Shown here: positions 17,162-25,826 of the stretch, piece after piece
How the letters are laid out: each line of letters begins with the position of its first letter
How positions within the stretch are numbered: position 1 is the first letter of the stretch
Made by a program: the position numbers and the translations under genes
Notes under the pieces: model-generated
Databases searched by the model: none
What the model saw: only the letters and a program-made list of their open reading frames with translations
Told to the model about the DNA's origin: nothing
NCBI GenBank assembly: GCA_964464965.1
Contig: CAYXHM010000003.1
Span: 186,001 to 250,000, forward strand
DNA from: UBA5543 sp964464965
Lineage (GTDB): Bacteria > Bacteroidota > Bacteroidia > Chitinophagales > Chitinophagaceae
Reading direction: 5' to 3'
Length of the DNA stretch: 64,000 bases

Positions 17162-18630
17162 GGACCATATTAAAAAAATATTGGCCGGTGTTTATCATAA
17201 TAACCGTGGCCATTATCAGCAGGTTGCCGCAGTTGCTGAGCCCCGATTTTATGTTAGACGGCGACGAATGTATCATGGGCATAATGGCTAAACACTTTGT
17301 AGAAGGGAGAACAATTCCCTTCTTTTTTTATGGGCAGAATTATGGTTTTGCGTTTATTGAGGTCTTAGTCATTTCTGCCGGGTACCTGTTATTCGGTATG
17401 TCTGATTATGTAGTGAAGCTTTCTGTTTTTGCAATGTGGATTGCAGGAGTGATCTTCTTTTATAAAACGTTGTTACATATAAGCAACAATAATAAACTTG
17501 CGGCACTGGGATTTACATTGTTATTTATATTGACGCCTGCCTGGGCCCTTTGGAGTATGAAAGCACGCGGAGGGTATATCACTGCATTCCTGTTTTCTAA
17601 TATTGTACTCTACATTTCTTTAAGAAACCGGGATCGTAACAACAGGCTGGTATGGATAGGTGCAGGCGTAGCCTCTGCTATAATCTTCTTCAGCCAGCCT
17701 TTGTGGCTGCCTGGGTTATTGCCATTCGTGGTATTGGGTATATGGAAGGGCGGAACAATGCGGAATATGTTTTTATACCTATCTGGCATAGCAGTCATTA
17801 CTGCGCTGATTTTCATAGTGAAAATGGGTGTATCTGCATATTGGCAACCCGATGTTATTCCGGGTATAGTATATCCTTTCAAGGTGGTGTGCAGGTTTAC
17901 TTATTACAACTTTACAGGTTTCTACTATTTGCAAAATGCTATGGATGCACCACCGGTGATAAACCTGTTTGTCTATCTTTTTTCAGCCTGCCTGTGCCTT
18001 GCCCTCGTGGCCGGTATCTGTATCATAATAGTAAAAGCCCGTAAAGCATATCTGCAACTGGTTGCTGCTGTACTATCTGTTATAGGTGCCTTTGCTTATT
18101 TTTTTATCATAGATATCACTTCTCCCAGGTATGCATTACCGTTAACCGGATATGCCATCCTGCTCTTGTTTATAGTTTGGCAGCATGCAAAAGGAAAAGC
18201 TAAACTGGTTGCCAATGGTTTACTTGTTGCGCTCTTGTTCTCAGGAGGGGTGTCTTTATATTACTTTAAAGACTACAAATTTGAAATTAACAAAGCAGTG
18301 ATACAAGATGCAATAACAAAGATAGAAGAGCGCGGCATTACGCATGTGTATGCTACCGACCCGTTGTTATACTGGAATTTTGTTTTTTATTCTAAAGAGA
18401 AAATCATCGGACGTCATCGGGGCAGTATCGACAGGTATATCCCGTACATCACAGAAACAGACAGCATGTATTTTACTGCCCCATACAAAACAGCCCTTCT
18501 TACCAGGCATTCAGCAATAGACGGTATTGAACCGGGGAAACTTGAAAGGCTGAACGAGGTGTTTTATTTGTGTCAAAATCCGCAGTATGAGGTACTGTAT
18601 AACATGGGCTTTGAAATATCCAGGCCATGA
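17158..18630 (+). CDS. GT-C fold membrane glycosyltransferase-like protein (GT39/PMT type)
   Basis: The protein has 490 aa with about 10 membrane segments and a soluble C-terminal domain (about 385-490). The first periplasmic loop carries LDGDECIMGIMAKHF, the acidic motif position of lipid-linked-sugar-dependent GT-C enzymes. The donor is presumably a polyprenyl-phosphate sugar. The start overlaps the antiporter stop by four bases (ATGA), implying coupled translation, though no functional link between the two is obvious. Acceptor and sugar cannot be deduced. Confidence 0.8.
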   Translation: MRTILKKYWPVFIIITVAIISRLPQLLSPDFMLDGDECIMGIMAKHFVEGRTIPFFFYGQNYGFAFIEVLVISAGYLLFGMSDYVVKLSVFAMWIAGVIFFYKTLLHISNNNKLAALGFTLLFILTPAWALWSMKARGGYITAFLFSNIVLYISLRNRDRNNRLVWIGAGVASAIIFFSQPLWLPGLLPFVVLGIWKGGTMRNMFLYLSGIAVITALIFIVKMGVSAYWQPDVIPGIVYPFKVVCRFTYYNFTGFYYLQNAMDAPPVINLFVYLFSACLCLALVAGICIIIVKARKAYLQLVAAVLSVIGAFAYFFIIDITSPRYALPLTGYAILLLFIVWQHAKGKAKLVANGLLVALLFSGGVSLYYFKDYKFEINKAVIQDAITKIEERGITHVYATDPLLYWNFVFYSKEKIIGRHRGSIDRYIPYITETDSMYFTAPYKTALLTRHSAIDGIEPGKLERLNEVFYLCQNPQYEVLYNMGFEISRP

Positions 18631-18660
18631 ATGTAAAATATAGGCTTGATAATTATCGTT

Positions 18661-19554
18661 TTACCTGACAGCAATTCTATGTATGCCGCTATATGCATCA
18701 CCGGCTATATGCATCATGTATATACCCGCTGGTAAACCTGAAATATCTAGCCGCGTTGTTTCTGTATAAGTGACTGTGTTATGCAATGTCTTCCCGGTTA
18801 TGTCTCTTATAGTTAAATGATGTGCAGTATGGTTACCGGGAAGGGATATGTTTAAGACTCCGTTAGCAGGATTAGGATATACCTGTACCAATGCTCCTGA
18901 CCCTGATATAATACCGGTAGCGGCAGGTAACATAAAACATGTAGAAGTCCAGGGTGAATAAGTATTGCTGTTAGTGCAATAATATCTCAAATGAAAACAA
19001 TACACAGTACCGGGTAGTAGCCCGCTTAAGTATGTTTCTTCCATTGTATCTGTTTTGCCCGCACCGGTGGCAATAGAGTCTGTTGTAAGCAGATACTCGT
19101 ACCTGATAGATGGGTTGCCTGCGTCCTGCCATCTTATTTGTGCTGTGCCGGGCACGGCAAACCCGATAGAGATATTAATGGGTAAAGAGCTTATAGCTGT
19201 ACAGGGAATAATACGGCAATAAGTAGACCATGCAGACGTACTGTTGCCTGTACAAACAGTACGTACATGCACACAGGCTTTTTTGTCAGGTATAAGGTTA
19301 TAGGCATAATGCTTATTGATGAGCGCAGTGCTGCCTGTTTGCAGAATAACCTCGGTATCGCTAACTATTACTTCATAATTCTGAGCATTATTTACCACGT
19401 CCCATTCAGCTTCTATTATTGCTTTACCGGTCGATTTAAGAGGACTGAAAGTGAGGTTTACCGGGCTGTCACACTGGGCATGGCATAGCTGGCTGCTTAC
19501 TATTGCTATAGTAAACAGTACGATTATAATCAGCTTTGAAATGCTACCCATCAA
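18661..19554 (-). CDS. T9SS cargo protein with two fibronectin-III-like repeats (copy B)
   Basis: The protein has 297 aa with a signal peptide (ending HAQC near 27), two fibronectin-III-like repeats (about 30-120 and 125-215) and a T9SS sorting domain (VYPNPANGVLNISL then LPAGIYMMHIAG). Each repeat ends in a Cys-containing strand: ACVHVRTVC in the first and YCFHLRYYC in the second, followed by W and another Cys. It is a paralogue of the gene at 19670-20554, the two being adjacent and collinear. It is likely a surface or secreted adhesive/structural protein; the ligand is unknown. Confidence 0.85.
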   Translation of the reverse strand: MMGSISKLIIIVLFTIAIVSSQLCHAQCDSPVNLTFSPLKSTGKAIIEAEWDVVNNAQNYEVIVSDTEVILQTGSTALINKHYAYNLIPDKKACVHVRTVCTGNSTSAWSTYCRIIPCTAISSLPINISIGFAVPGTAQIRWQDAGNPSIRYEYLLTTDSIATGAGKTDTMEETYLSGLLPGTVYCFHLRYYCTNSNTYSPWTSTCFMLPAATGIISGSGALVQVYPNPANGVLNISLPGNHTAHHLTIRDITGKTLHNTVTYTETTRLDISGLPAGIYMMHIAGDAYSGIHRIAVR

Positions 19555-19621
19555 TTAAATTTCGTTGTATAAAGTTACTTAAAAATCGTTGTTGTATTTT
19601 TTTGTTCATGTAGGAATATTG

Positions 19622-19650
19622 CAAAAAAAAGCCCCGGTTAGGGCTGTTTT
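19622..19650 (-). terminator. Terminator after the upstream T9SS cargo gene
   Basis: On the minus strand, AGCCC and GGGCT (19630-19634 with 19641-19645) form a short stem with a 6-base loop followed by a run of T (19623-19630 complement). It separates the two paralogous genes into distinct transcription units. Confidence 0.7.
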
Positions 19651-19669
19651 GTAATAGTCAGGATACCCG

Positions 19670-20554
19670 CTACTGTATCAGGAGTTTCTGCGTGGTATTA
19701 TATTCTTTGCCCGACACATGAATGAAGTACATTCCCTGTGTAAGGTCAGTAGTATTCAACTGTGTATTCTCACCTGCAGTTTGCAGGTTGTAAACAACCC
19801 GTCCTGTAATGTCTGATACCATTACGGTGTGTGCAGAGCGTATAGACGGCATAGAGATATTTACGTGCTTACTTGCCGGATTGGGTGATATATTTATACG
19901 GTTTTTAGTATCAATATTATTTATCCCGGAAGCTTCAGGAGTAGTAAAACATTTTACAGCCCATTGTGTATGTGTCTGGCTATTGGGGCAATAATACCGT
20001 ACATGAAAACAGTATTTTGTACTTGGTTTTAATCCTTCTAGCAGCACACTCGTATCCAGAGTCTTCAATCCTTTGTTCGGCTCGTCTTCTGACACTGTGA
20101 GTGCATAATCGTACCTGCCATCCGGAGACACATCTAATGTCCATTGCGCCTGCCATTTAGTAGGGTCTTCATTTTCAATCTCGAGTTTTGTTATATCCGG
20201 CTGCTCATCTGTACATGTCGTGGTTCCACAGCTTTTTGTCCATTCGGATTTTGGGTTATCAACGTCATTGCATTTGGTCTGCACAAATACACAATACTTC
20301 TGGTCTGGCTTTAAGCCGTTAAATAAAAAATTGTTGTCAACAGTGAGATTGCCTGCATGGGGAACCGTTTTAGTGGTAGAAATTGCTACTGAGTAGCCAA
20401 TCGCATCTTTTACTGCATCCCAGTTCGTTTGGATATTTCGCTTTCCGTATGTCAGTGTAAGATTGGTAGCAACATCGCACTGTGCCTGCGCGGCATTACT
20501 GAATATTGTTGCTGCAATTGCAGACAGCAATAAATAGTGTCTAAGTGGTTTCAT
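19670..20554 (-). CDS. T9SS cargo protein with two fibronectin-III-like repeats (copy A)
   Basis: The protein has 294 aa with a signal peptide (ending AAQAQC), two fibronectin-III-like repeats (LTYGKRNIQTNWDAV... and LEIENEDPTKWQAQW...) with the repeated signatures LKPDQKYCVFVQTKC and LKPSTKYCFHVRYYC, and a C-terminal T9SS sorting domain (ISPNPASKHVNISM, LTQGMYFIHVSG). It closely matches copy B in architecture and Cys positions, so the pair arose by tandem duplication. The conserved cysteines probably form intradomain disulfides. The role is unknown; exposure on the cell surface is inferred from the sorting domain. Confidence 0.86.
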   Translation of the reverse strand: MKPLRHYLLLSAIAATIFSNAAQAQCDVATNLTLTYGKRNIQTNWDAVKDAIGYSVAISTTKTVPHAGNLTVDNNFLFNGLKPDQKYCVFVQTKCNDVDNPKSEWTKSCGTTTCTDEQPDITKLEIENEDPTKWQAQWTLDVSPDGRYDYALTVSEDEPNKGLKTLDTSVLLEGLKPSTKYCFHVRYYCPNSQTHTQWAVKCFTTPEASGINNIDTKNRINISPNPASKHVNISMPSIRSAHTVMVSDITGRVVYNLQTAGENTQLNTTDLTQGMYFIHVSGKEYNTTQKLLIQ

Positions 20555-20624
20555 AAGTATGGTATTTAGATATTAAATATACCCAAATTATTTCAATGCG
20601 TTTTCCCTACCATTAAATATCCGA

Positions 20625-20662
20625 TTAAAAAAAGCGCCACGGTATATATACCATGGCGCTTT
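20625..20662 (-). terminator. Strong terminator of pckA
   Basis: AAAGCGCCA (20631-20639) pairs with TGGCGCTTT (20654-20662), and the stem continues through GGTATATATACC after one C-A mismatch. On the minus strand it is followed by a T run. It lies 24 bases after the pckA stop. Confidence 0.85.
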
Positions 20663-20685
20663 GCATAAAATTATTAACTAACAGC

Positions 20686-22299
20686 TTAAACGTTCTGCAT
20701 AACTACAGGTGCTGCGTTGCGTATTTCATCATTAGCTTTATCAGCAAACTGTTCAAAGTTTTTGATGAACAGGCCTGCCAGTTCGTTAGCTTTCTTATCG
20801 TAAGCTTCTTTGTCGCTCCATGTGTCTCGTGGGTTCAGTATCTCATCAGGCGCGCCGGGGCAGCTCTGTGGTACCAATACGCCAAACACGTTGTGCGCTT
20901 TGTACTCTACGTTATCCAACTGGCCTGTCATAGCTGCGGTAATCATAGCGCGCGTGTACTTCAGGCTCATGCGGTTACCGGTGCCATAAGCGCCACCACT
21001 CCAGCCTGTGTTTACAAGCCATACGTTTACACCAGGATGTTGCTCCAGTTTCTTACCCAGCAACTCTGCATACTTTGCAGGGTGCAGTGGCAGGAATACG
21101 CGGCCAAAGCAAGCAGAGAAAGTAGTTTGTGGTTCAGTAACGCCAACCTCTGTACCTGCAACCTTAGCAGTGTAACCGCTGATGAAGTGGTACATAGCCT
21201 GGCCTGTAGTCAGCTTGCTGATTGGAGGCAGGATACCGAATGCATCACAAGTAAGGAAGAATATGTTTTTAGGATCGCCACCGTAAGATGGTTCCTTTGC
21301 GTTTGGAATATTGTGGATGGGGTATGCAGCACGAGTATTCTCAGTAATGCTGCCATCTGCATAATCTACCTCGTCAGTACCTGCTTTGAAGACGATGTTT
21401 TCCAGCATCGCTTCATGTTTTATAGCATTGAATATCTGGGGCTCTTTTTCAGCGCTCAGGTCTATCACCTTTGCATAGCAACCACCTTCAAAGTTAAAAA
21501 CAGAACCATCTGCCCAGCCGTGTTCGTCATCGCCTATCAACGCGCGGTTTACATCGGCGCTGAGGGTAGTTTTACCTGTACCTGAAAGGCCGAAGAACAA
21601 TGCAACATCACCATCTTTACCTTCGTTGGCAGAGCAGTGCATGCTCAATACTTTATGCTCGTGTGGCAGCAGGAAGTTCAGTACGCCGAAGATACCTTTC
21701 TTCATTTCGCCGGTGTATGCAGAACCACCTATCAGGATGATCTTACGGGTAAAGTTTACTATTGTAAAGTTGCCCTGGCGTGTAGCGTCTACAGCAGGGT
21801 CTGCCTGGAAGCTGGGTACTTGTAATATTATCCAGTCAGGGTTTTGGGTAGCTATTTCTTCTTCTGTAGGACGCAGGAACAGATCGTTGCAGAAAAGGTT
21901 TGCCCATGGCGCTTCGTTTATTACGCGGATATTCAGGCGGAATTTTGGGTCAGCACATGCGTACGCATCGCGCACCCATACTTCCTTACCATTCAGGTAA
22001 GCACATACTTTATCGTATAGTTTGTCAAACGCTTCAGGTGTAAAAGGGATGTTTACTTTACCCCAGTCAACACTATTTTCTGTATAAGCGTCTTTTACTG
22101 TGAATTTGTCCTGGGGAGAACGGCCCGTGAATTTGCCCGTGCTAACGCAAAGCGCGCCCGTATTGTTCATCTGGCCTTGTCCAAGTTCAATGGTTTTGTT
22201 GATTAATTCAGAAGGGGAGAGATTCCAGTGTGCCACTGCAACATTAAGACCCAGGTCTGAAAGGTTTGCAGCCGGGTTCTTCTTGCCATTTTCCTGCAT
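20686..22299 (-). CDS. pckA: Phosphoenolpyruvate carboxykinase (ATP)
   Basis: This cytosolic enzyme converts oxaloacetate and ATP to phosphoenolpyruvate, CO2 and ADP, the entry to gluconeogenesis. The 537-aa length is typical of the ATP-dependent type. Motifs: TGRSPQDKF, the P-loop FFGLSGTGKTTLS, the metal-binding LIGDDEHGW, and NTGWSGGAYGTGNRMSL. I chose ATG at 22297-22299; the longer frame to 22347 would add 16 unlikely residues and would include the promoter box. Together with fbp at 36733 it indicates gluconeogenic capacity. It is monocistronic with its own promoter and terminator. Confidence 0.98.
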   Translation of the reverse strand: MQENGKKNPAANLSDLGLNVAVAHWNLSPSELINKTIELGQGQMNNTGALCVSTGKFTGRSPQDKFTVKDAYTENSVDWGKVNIPFTPEAFDKLYDKVCAYLNGKEVWVRDAYACADPKFRLNIRVINEAPWANLFCNDLFLRPTEEEIATQNPDWIILQVPSFQADPAVDATRQGNFTIVNFTRKIILIGGSAYTGEMKKGIFGVLNFLLPHEHKVLSMHCSANEGKDGDVALFFGLSGTGKTTLSADVNRALIGDDEHGWADGSVFNFEGGCYAKVIDLSAEKEPQIFNAIKHEAMLENIVFKAGTDEVDYADGSITENTRAAYPIHNIPNAKEPSYGGDPKNIFFLTCDAFGILPPISKLTTGQAMYHFISGYTAKVAGTEVGVTEPQTTFSACFGRVFLPLHPAKYAELLGKKLEQHPGVNVWLVNTGWSGGAYGTGNRMSLKYTRAMITAAMTGQLDNVEYKAHNVFGVLVPQSCPGAPDEILNPRDTWSDKEAYDKKANELAGLFIKNFEQFADKANDEIRNAAPVVMQNV

Positions 22300-22333
22300 A
22301 AAATTCTGTTTAGTAGAAAATTTTTTTGAAGTG

Positions 22334-22341
22334 CAAAAATA
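22334..22341 (-). promoter_or_regulatory. pckA promoter -7 box TATTTTTG
   Basis: The box fits TAnnTTTG on the minus strand, 35 bases upstream of ATG 22299, and supports that start over the longer frame. Confidence 0.5.
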
Positions 22342-22425
22342 GCACATAAAACTATAGGAAGGATTAATTTTTATCTTTTTGTGAAGCTTTTGGGAACGCC
22401 CGGATTACTGTCTGGCGGACTGAGT

Positions 22426-23616
22426 TCAGCTATTAACCATCTTCGCAGTACGCACCTGCTTTAATGTCATTAACCTGACAAATATTGCCACCCATATAAC
22501 GATGCAACCAAATGGCTTCAGCGCAAGGGGATCTACAACTTCATCCCGGATGGCTATAAATAATTCTGTAGTAGACAGGCTGGCCAATACAAAAGCAGAC
22601 CAGAACAGGATGGTGCGTATAGTTGTAGCCTTCTCTGTAAAATACCATATTGCTATGCCGGTTATGGCAATGATAAACGTAGCTGATTCTGCCTTATGGT
22701 TAAATATTATTACCCATAACAGCATGAATGCCAGTATAAGTAACCGGAATATAGGGTGTTGATACATCCGGTACCGGGCAAAAGGCAGTAAGAATAATAT
22801 TATACCTGCAATGGTTACTTCTGCTTTCAGGTGACCTGCGCCAAACCATTTTTGTACCCAACCCATAACGGACAAGCCGTAAGATGCTGCCTGGTCTGCA
22901 GCCATCATATTTGCCCAGCTTTTGTATTGATATACAAGCAGTTCTGGGCTGGTAAGGCATAGCGGAAGCACCAGTAATAAAACCGTCCAGAGTAGTGCAA
23001 ATAATATAAACCTGGGCTTTTGCGGAAAGAGCAGGAACAGGCAGAAACCTACCGCGCCATATACCTTTATAAATGTGGCCAGTACCAGCCACAGTGTGGC
23101 CCATTGGGGCTTGCCCCTGTTCATGCTGTTCCAGGCGGCTATTATCAGCCCTGCCAGCAGGGCGTTGCTCTGCGAGTTTTGCAGGGAGGTTATCAGTTCT
23201 ATTAATATAAATAACAGGATAAAGGCGATGTTCCGGTTGCTGAAAGGAAGTTTGCGGATAGCATATAATAATACAACAGCGTTCAGGGTGTTCCACAACA
23301 TAAGTCCCGCAATATCAGGCAGGTATGCAAACAGGCCCATAAATACGGCAAAGCTGGGGCTGTATTTGTACAGGTCGTAATACTCTACCGGGTGGTGGAT
23401 GTACATGTCCTTTCCCTGTAGTAAATGAAAGAAGGATTGCTTGAAAATGATGTAGTTATTATAAGAAGTATAAAAAGTATTGTGAACGCTGTTGAACTGC
23501 TGGTTGGCGCCCAGGGAAACTAACTGCAGGCTTACAAGTATTGCAATGACAATATATAAAACAAGGAGGGTGTTGTGGTTAAAGATGAATTCTTGAAAAC
23601 GGATTCTTTTTTGCAT
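22426..23616 (-). CDS. GT87-like (DUF2029) polyprenyl-phosphate-mannose-type glycosyltransferase
   Basis: The protein has 396 aa and about 10 membrane segments. Features of the GT87/DUF2029 family are the early loop DMYIHHPVEYYDLYKYSPSFAVFMG and the later QNSQSNALLAGLI segment, followed by ATFIKVYG. Members transfer sugars from polyprenyl phosphate on the outer face of the inner membrane in lipoglycan synthesis. It lies alone between pckA and the ATP synthase operon, with a good promoter upstream. The donor and acceptor are not known here. Confidence 0.84.
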   Translation of the reverse strand: MQKRIRFQEFIFNHNTLLVLYIVIAILVSLQLVSLGANQQFNSVHNTFYTSYNNYIIFKQSFFHLLQGKDMYIHHPVEYYDLYKYSPSFAVFMGLFAYLPDIAGLMLWNTLNAVVLLYAIRKLPFSNRNIAFILLFILIELITSLQNSQSNALLAGLIIAAWNSMNRGKPQWATLWLVLATFIKVYGAVGFCLFLLFPQKPRFILFALLWTVLLLVLPLCLTSPELLVYQYKSWANMMAADQAASYGLSVMGWVQKWFGAGHLKAEVTIAGIILFLLPFARYRMYQHPIFRLLILAFMLLWVIIFNHKAESATFIIAITGIAIWYFTEKATTIRTILFWSAFVLASLSTTELFIAIRDEVVDPLALKPFGCIVIWVAIFVRLMTLKQVRTAKMVNS

Positions 23617-23665
23617 TACACCTCTGTGCGCTGTTTATGACTACAGCTGTATATAATAATTATCG

Positions 23666-23698
23666 CAAAAGTATTAATAGCAAATGAGTTTATACAAA
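23666..23698 (-). promoter_or_regulatory. Promoter of the GT87-like gene
   Basis: Minus-strand TACTTTTG (23666-23673) and TTTG (23695-23698) with a 21-base spacer fit the Bacteroidota consensus. The start codon is 50 bases downstream. Confidence 0.6.
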
Positions 23699-23735
23699 AA
23701 AATAACAGTCTTTTATTTTTTGAATTAAAAACAAG

Positions 23736-23743
23736 TACCTTTG
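23736..23743 (+). promoter_or_regulatory. atp operon promoter -7 box TACCTTTG
   Basis: The box fits TAnnTTTG, 21 bases before the atpB start. A TTTG upstream at 23719 is too close (13 bases) to be a normal -33 element. Confidence 0.5.
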
Positions 23744-23764
23744 CGCAAATTTTAAGGCGAAGTA

Positions 23765-24865
23765 ATGATTGCGAAACGTATTTTTTCCTTGCTGGTATTG
23801 ATTTTCACAGTTTTTGTGACGACAGGTACTGTATTTGCACAACATGAAGAAACTGTTCATCACGAAGATGCGGCTCATGGCCACGAAGCACCGGCTGAAA
23901 AAGAGGGTTTTAATGCATCTAAAGTTATCTTTTCGCACATTGGCGATTCTCACTACTGGCACCTGTTTGATATAAACGGGCACCCTGTCAGCATGCCTTT
24001 GCCTGTAATTATATACCACCCTGAAAAAGGCCTTGAAACTTTTTCTGCTTCAAAATTCCACCACGGCCACGAAGCTTACAATGGATATTTCATTGACCCC
24101 AATAATAAGATGAAAGAAAAGATACTGTCTGAAGACGGAGCTTCTATCATCGACTTCTCTATTACTAAAAACGTATTGTCTATGCTTGTATCGGTGGTGT
24201 TGCTGCTGGTCATCATGACGAACGTGGCTAAGAAATACAAAAAGAATGGTGTGATGACAGCGCCAAGCGGTTTTCAAAACGCGCTGGAGCCAATCATTAC
24301 TTTTATACGTGAGGAAGTGGCAAAGCCAAACCTGGGTAGCAAATACATGAAGTTTATGCCACTTATACTGACCATGTTCTTTTTTATATGGATCAACAAT
24401 ATGCTGGGCCTGCTGCCCGGTGGCGCAAACTTTACCGGAAACATTGCTGTAACGGCTTGTCTTGCTGTTATCTCTTTTGTAGTAATGATAGTAAATGCCA
24501 ACAAGCATTTCTGGGGTCACCTGTTAAATCCTCCGGGGGTGCCTTTCGGTGTTAAGCTGTTGCTGGTGCCTATTGAGATCATCTCATTGTTTATCAAGCC
24601 GATAGCATTGATGATACGTCTTTTTGCCAACATCATGGCGGGCCACATTGTGATATTGAGCGTTATATCAATGATATTTATTTTTGGTAGCATCAGTGCT
24701 GTTGCGGGATGGGGTTTCGTGCCGGTATCATTAGCATTCAGCATATTCATGTTCTTCCTGGAGTTGCTGGTAGCAGCAATACAGGCGTTTATCTTTGCTA
24801 ACCTGACCGCGGTATTCCTGGGCCAGGCTATTGAAGAGCCGCACCATGACCATGCACACCACTAA
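23765..24865 (+). CDS. atpB: ATP synthase F0 subunit a
   Basis: The protein has 366 aa. Subunit a forms the proton half-channels next to the c-ring. The C-terminal half carries the conserved segment LFIKPIALMIRLFANIMAGH with the essential Arg. The N-terminus has a signal-like hydrophobic stretch (about 1-25) and a His-rich periplasmic part of about 110 residues, longer than in E. coli but usual in Bacteroidota. The C-terminus is also His-rich (EEPHHDHAHH). First gene of atpBEFHA; no atpI-like gene precedes it. Confidence 0.96.
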   Translation: MIAKRIFSLLVLIFTVFVTTGTVFAQHEETVHHEDAAHGHEAPAEKEGFNASKVIFSHIGDSHYWHLFDINGHPVSMPLPVIIYHPEKGLETFSASKFHHGHEAYNGYFIDPNNKMKEKILSEDGASIIDFSITKNVLSMLVSVVLLLVIMTNVAKKYKKNGVMTAPSGFQNALEPIITFIREEVAKPNLGSKYMKFMPLILTMFFFIWINNMLGLLPGGANFTGNIAVTACLAVISFVVMIVNANKHFWGHLLNPPGVPFGVKLLLVPIEIISLFIKPIALMIRLFANIMAGHIVILSVISMIFIFGSISAVAGWGFVPVSLAFSIFMFFLELLVAAIQAFIFANLTAVFLGQAIEEPHHDHAHH

Positions 24866-24929
24866 TTTAATTGAGTAGTAGTATTATTTTAAATATAAAG
24901 AGTTTTTTTACAATCAAAATCCAAATAAC

Positions 24930-25181
24930 ATGTCAGTGTTAAACACAATTATGTTAGCTATTGATGGTACTGCCGCAGCTGGTGGTGCTATAGGCGCGGG
25001 TATCGCTGCACTGGGTGCAGGTGTTGGTATCGGCCAGATCGGTAAAGGTGCGGTAGAATCTATCGCCCGTCAGCCGGAAGCAGCAGGAGACATCCGTGCG
25101 AATATGATCCTTACAGCAGCCTTCGTAGAGGGTGTTGCGCTGTTCGGCGTTATCGCAGGTCTGTTGGCTATCGTACTGTAG
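24930..25181 (+). CDS. atpE: ATP synthase F0 subunit c
   Basis: The protein has 83 aa and two membrane helices joined by the polar loop SIARQPEAAGDIR. The ion-binding carboxylate is Glu in AAFVEGVALFG of helix 2. The residue after it is Gly rather than Ser/Thr, which points to protons rather than Na+. The Gly/Ala-rich first helix (AAAGGAIGAGIAALGAGVGIG) is typical of c-ring packing. A perfect 12-bp inverted repeat follows the gene. Confidence 0.97.
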   Translation: MSVLNTIMLAIDGTAAAGGAIGAGIAALGAGVGIGQIGKGAVESIARQPEAAGDIRANMILTAAFVEGVALFGVIAGLLAIVL

Positions 25182-25198
25182 TAGCTACGTACAAAACT

Positions 25199-25235
25199 TA
25201 ACTGCGCCCAAAGCATAGGGCAATGGGCGCAGTTA
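25199..25235 (+). other. Perfect 12-bp hairpin between atpE and atpF
   Basis: TAACTGCGCCCA (25199-25210) and TGGGCGCAGTTA (25224-25235) are perfect complements with a 13-base loop. No strong T run follows and the operon continues, so it may stabilise the atpE message or partly attenuate transcription into atpF, matching the need for many c subunits. Confidence 0.75.
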
Positions 25236-25275
25236 CTTAATTTTACAAATACAAAACTTCTATAAATAAGAATAT

Positions 25276-25770
25276 ATGGAACTGTTAACTCCTGATCTTG
25301 GGTTGTTTTTCTGGACACTGCTGGCTTTCCTGACAGTATTCATCATCCTGCGCAAATTTGCATGGGGGCCAATCCTTAAATCGTTGAGCGAGCGCGAGTC
25401 TGGTATAGCGGAATCTATTGCTGCTGCAGACCGCCTGAAGAAAGAAATGGCGCAGATGCAGAATGAGAATGAAGCACTGATGGCTAAAGCCAGGGAAGAA
25501 CGCACTGCCATGCTGAAAGAAGCACGTACCGAGCAGGAGCGCATCATCAGCAAAGCTAAAGAAGATACTAAGGCTATAGCTGATAAAATGCTGATGGATG
25601 CTCGCCAGCAGATAGAACAGCAAAAAATGGCTGCCCTGACAGAGGTGAAAAACCAGATAGGTAACCTGGCTGTAGAAGTTGCTGAAAAAGTATTGCGCAA
25701 AGAGCTGGAAGGTACTAATAACCAAAGCGCTTATGCACAACACCTGGTATCAGAAATAACATTAAACTAA
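25276..25770 (+). CDS. atpF: ATP synthase F0 subunit b
   Basis: The protein has 164 aa, with one N-terminal membrane helix (LGLFFWTLLAFLTVFIIL, about 8-26) followed by a long charged coiled coil rich in Ala, Glu, Lys and Arg. This is the peripheral stalk that links F0 to the F1 delta subunit. Only one b-type gene is seen, as expected for a homodimeric stalk. It lies 94 bases after atpE, the longest gap in the front of the operon. Confidence 0.96.
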   Translation: MELLTPDLGLFFWTLLAFLTVFIILRKFAWGPILKSLSERESGIAESIAAADRLKKEMAQMQNENEALMAKAREERTAMLKEARTEQERIISKAKEDTKAIADKMLMDARQQIEQQKMAALTEVKNQIGNLAVEVAEKVLRKELEGTNNQSAYAQHLVSEITLN

Positions 25771-25779
25771 TTAACAATG

Positions 25780-25809
25780 CCCTGCCTTCTCCTAAAGGAG
25801 AGAGCAGGG
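25780..25809. repeat. Imperfect palindrome between atpF and atpH, REP-like
   Basis: CCCTGCCTTCTCCT (25780-25793) and AGGAGAGAGCAGGG (25796-25809) form 14-bp arms with two central mismatches, followed by TGAGGT. Elements of the form CTCTCC..GGAGAG..GGTGAGG recur in Bacteroidota genomes in my recollection. Only this copy was seen in the window. It lies 17 bases before the atpH start. Confidence 0.55.
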
Positions 25810-25826
25810 TGAGGTAAATAAATAAC

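Noticed and set aside
20653..21585. 310-codon open frame on the plus strand opposite pckA
   Set aside because: It lies wholly antisense to a strong pckA gene, begins in the pckA terminator, has no recognisable domain and has the Cys/Tyr-rich look of a shadow frame.
22300..22347. Longer N-terminus for pckA (start at 22347)
   Set aside because: It would add Cys/Lys-rich residues not seen in this family and would place the TAnnTTTG promoter box inside the coding region.
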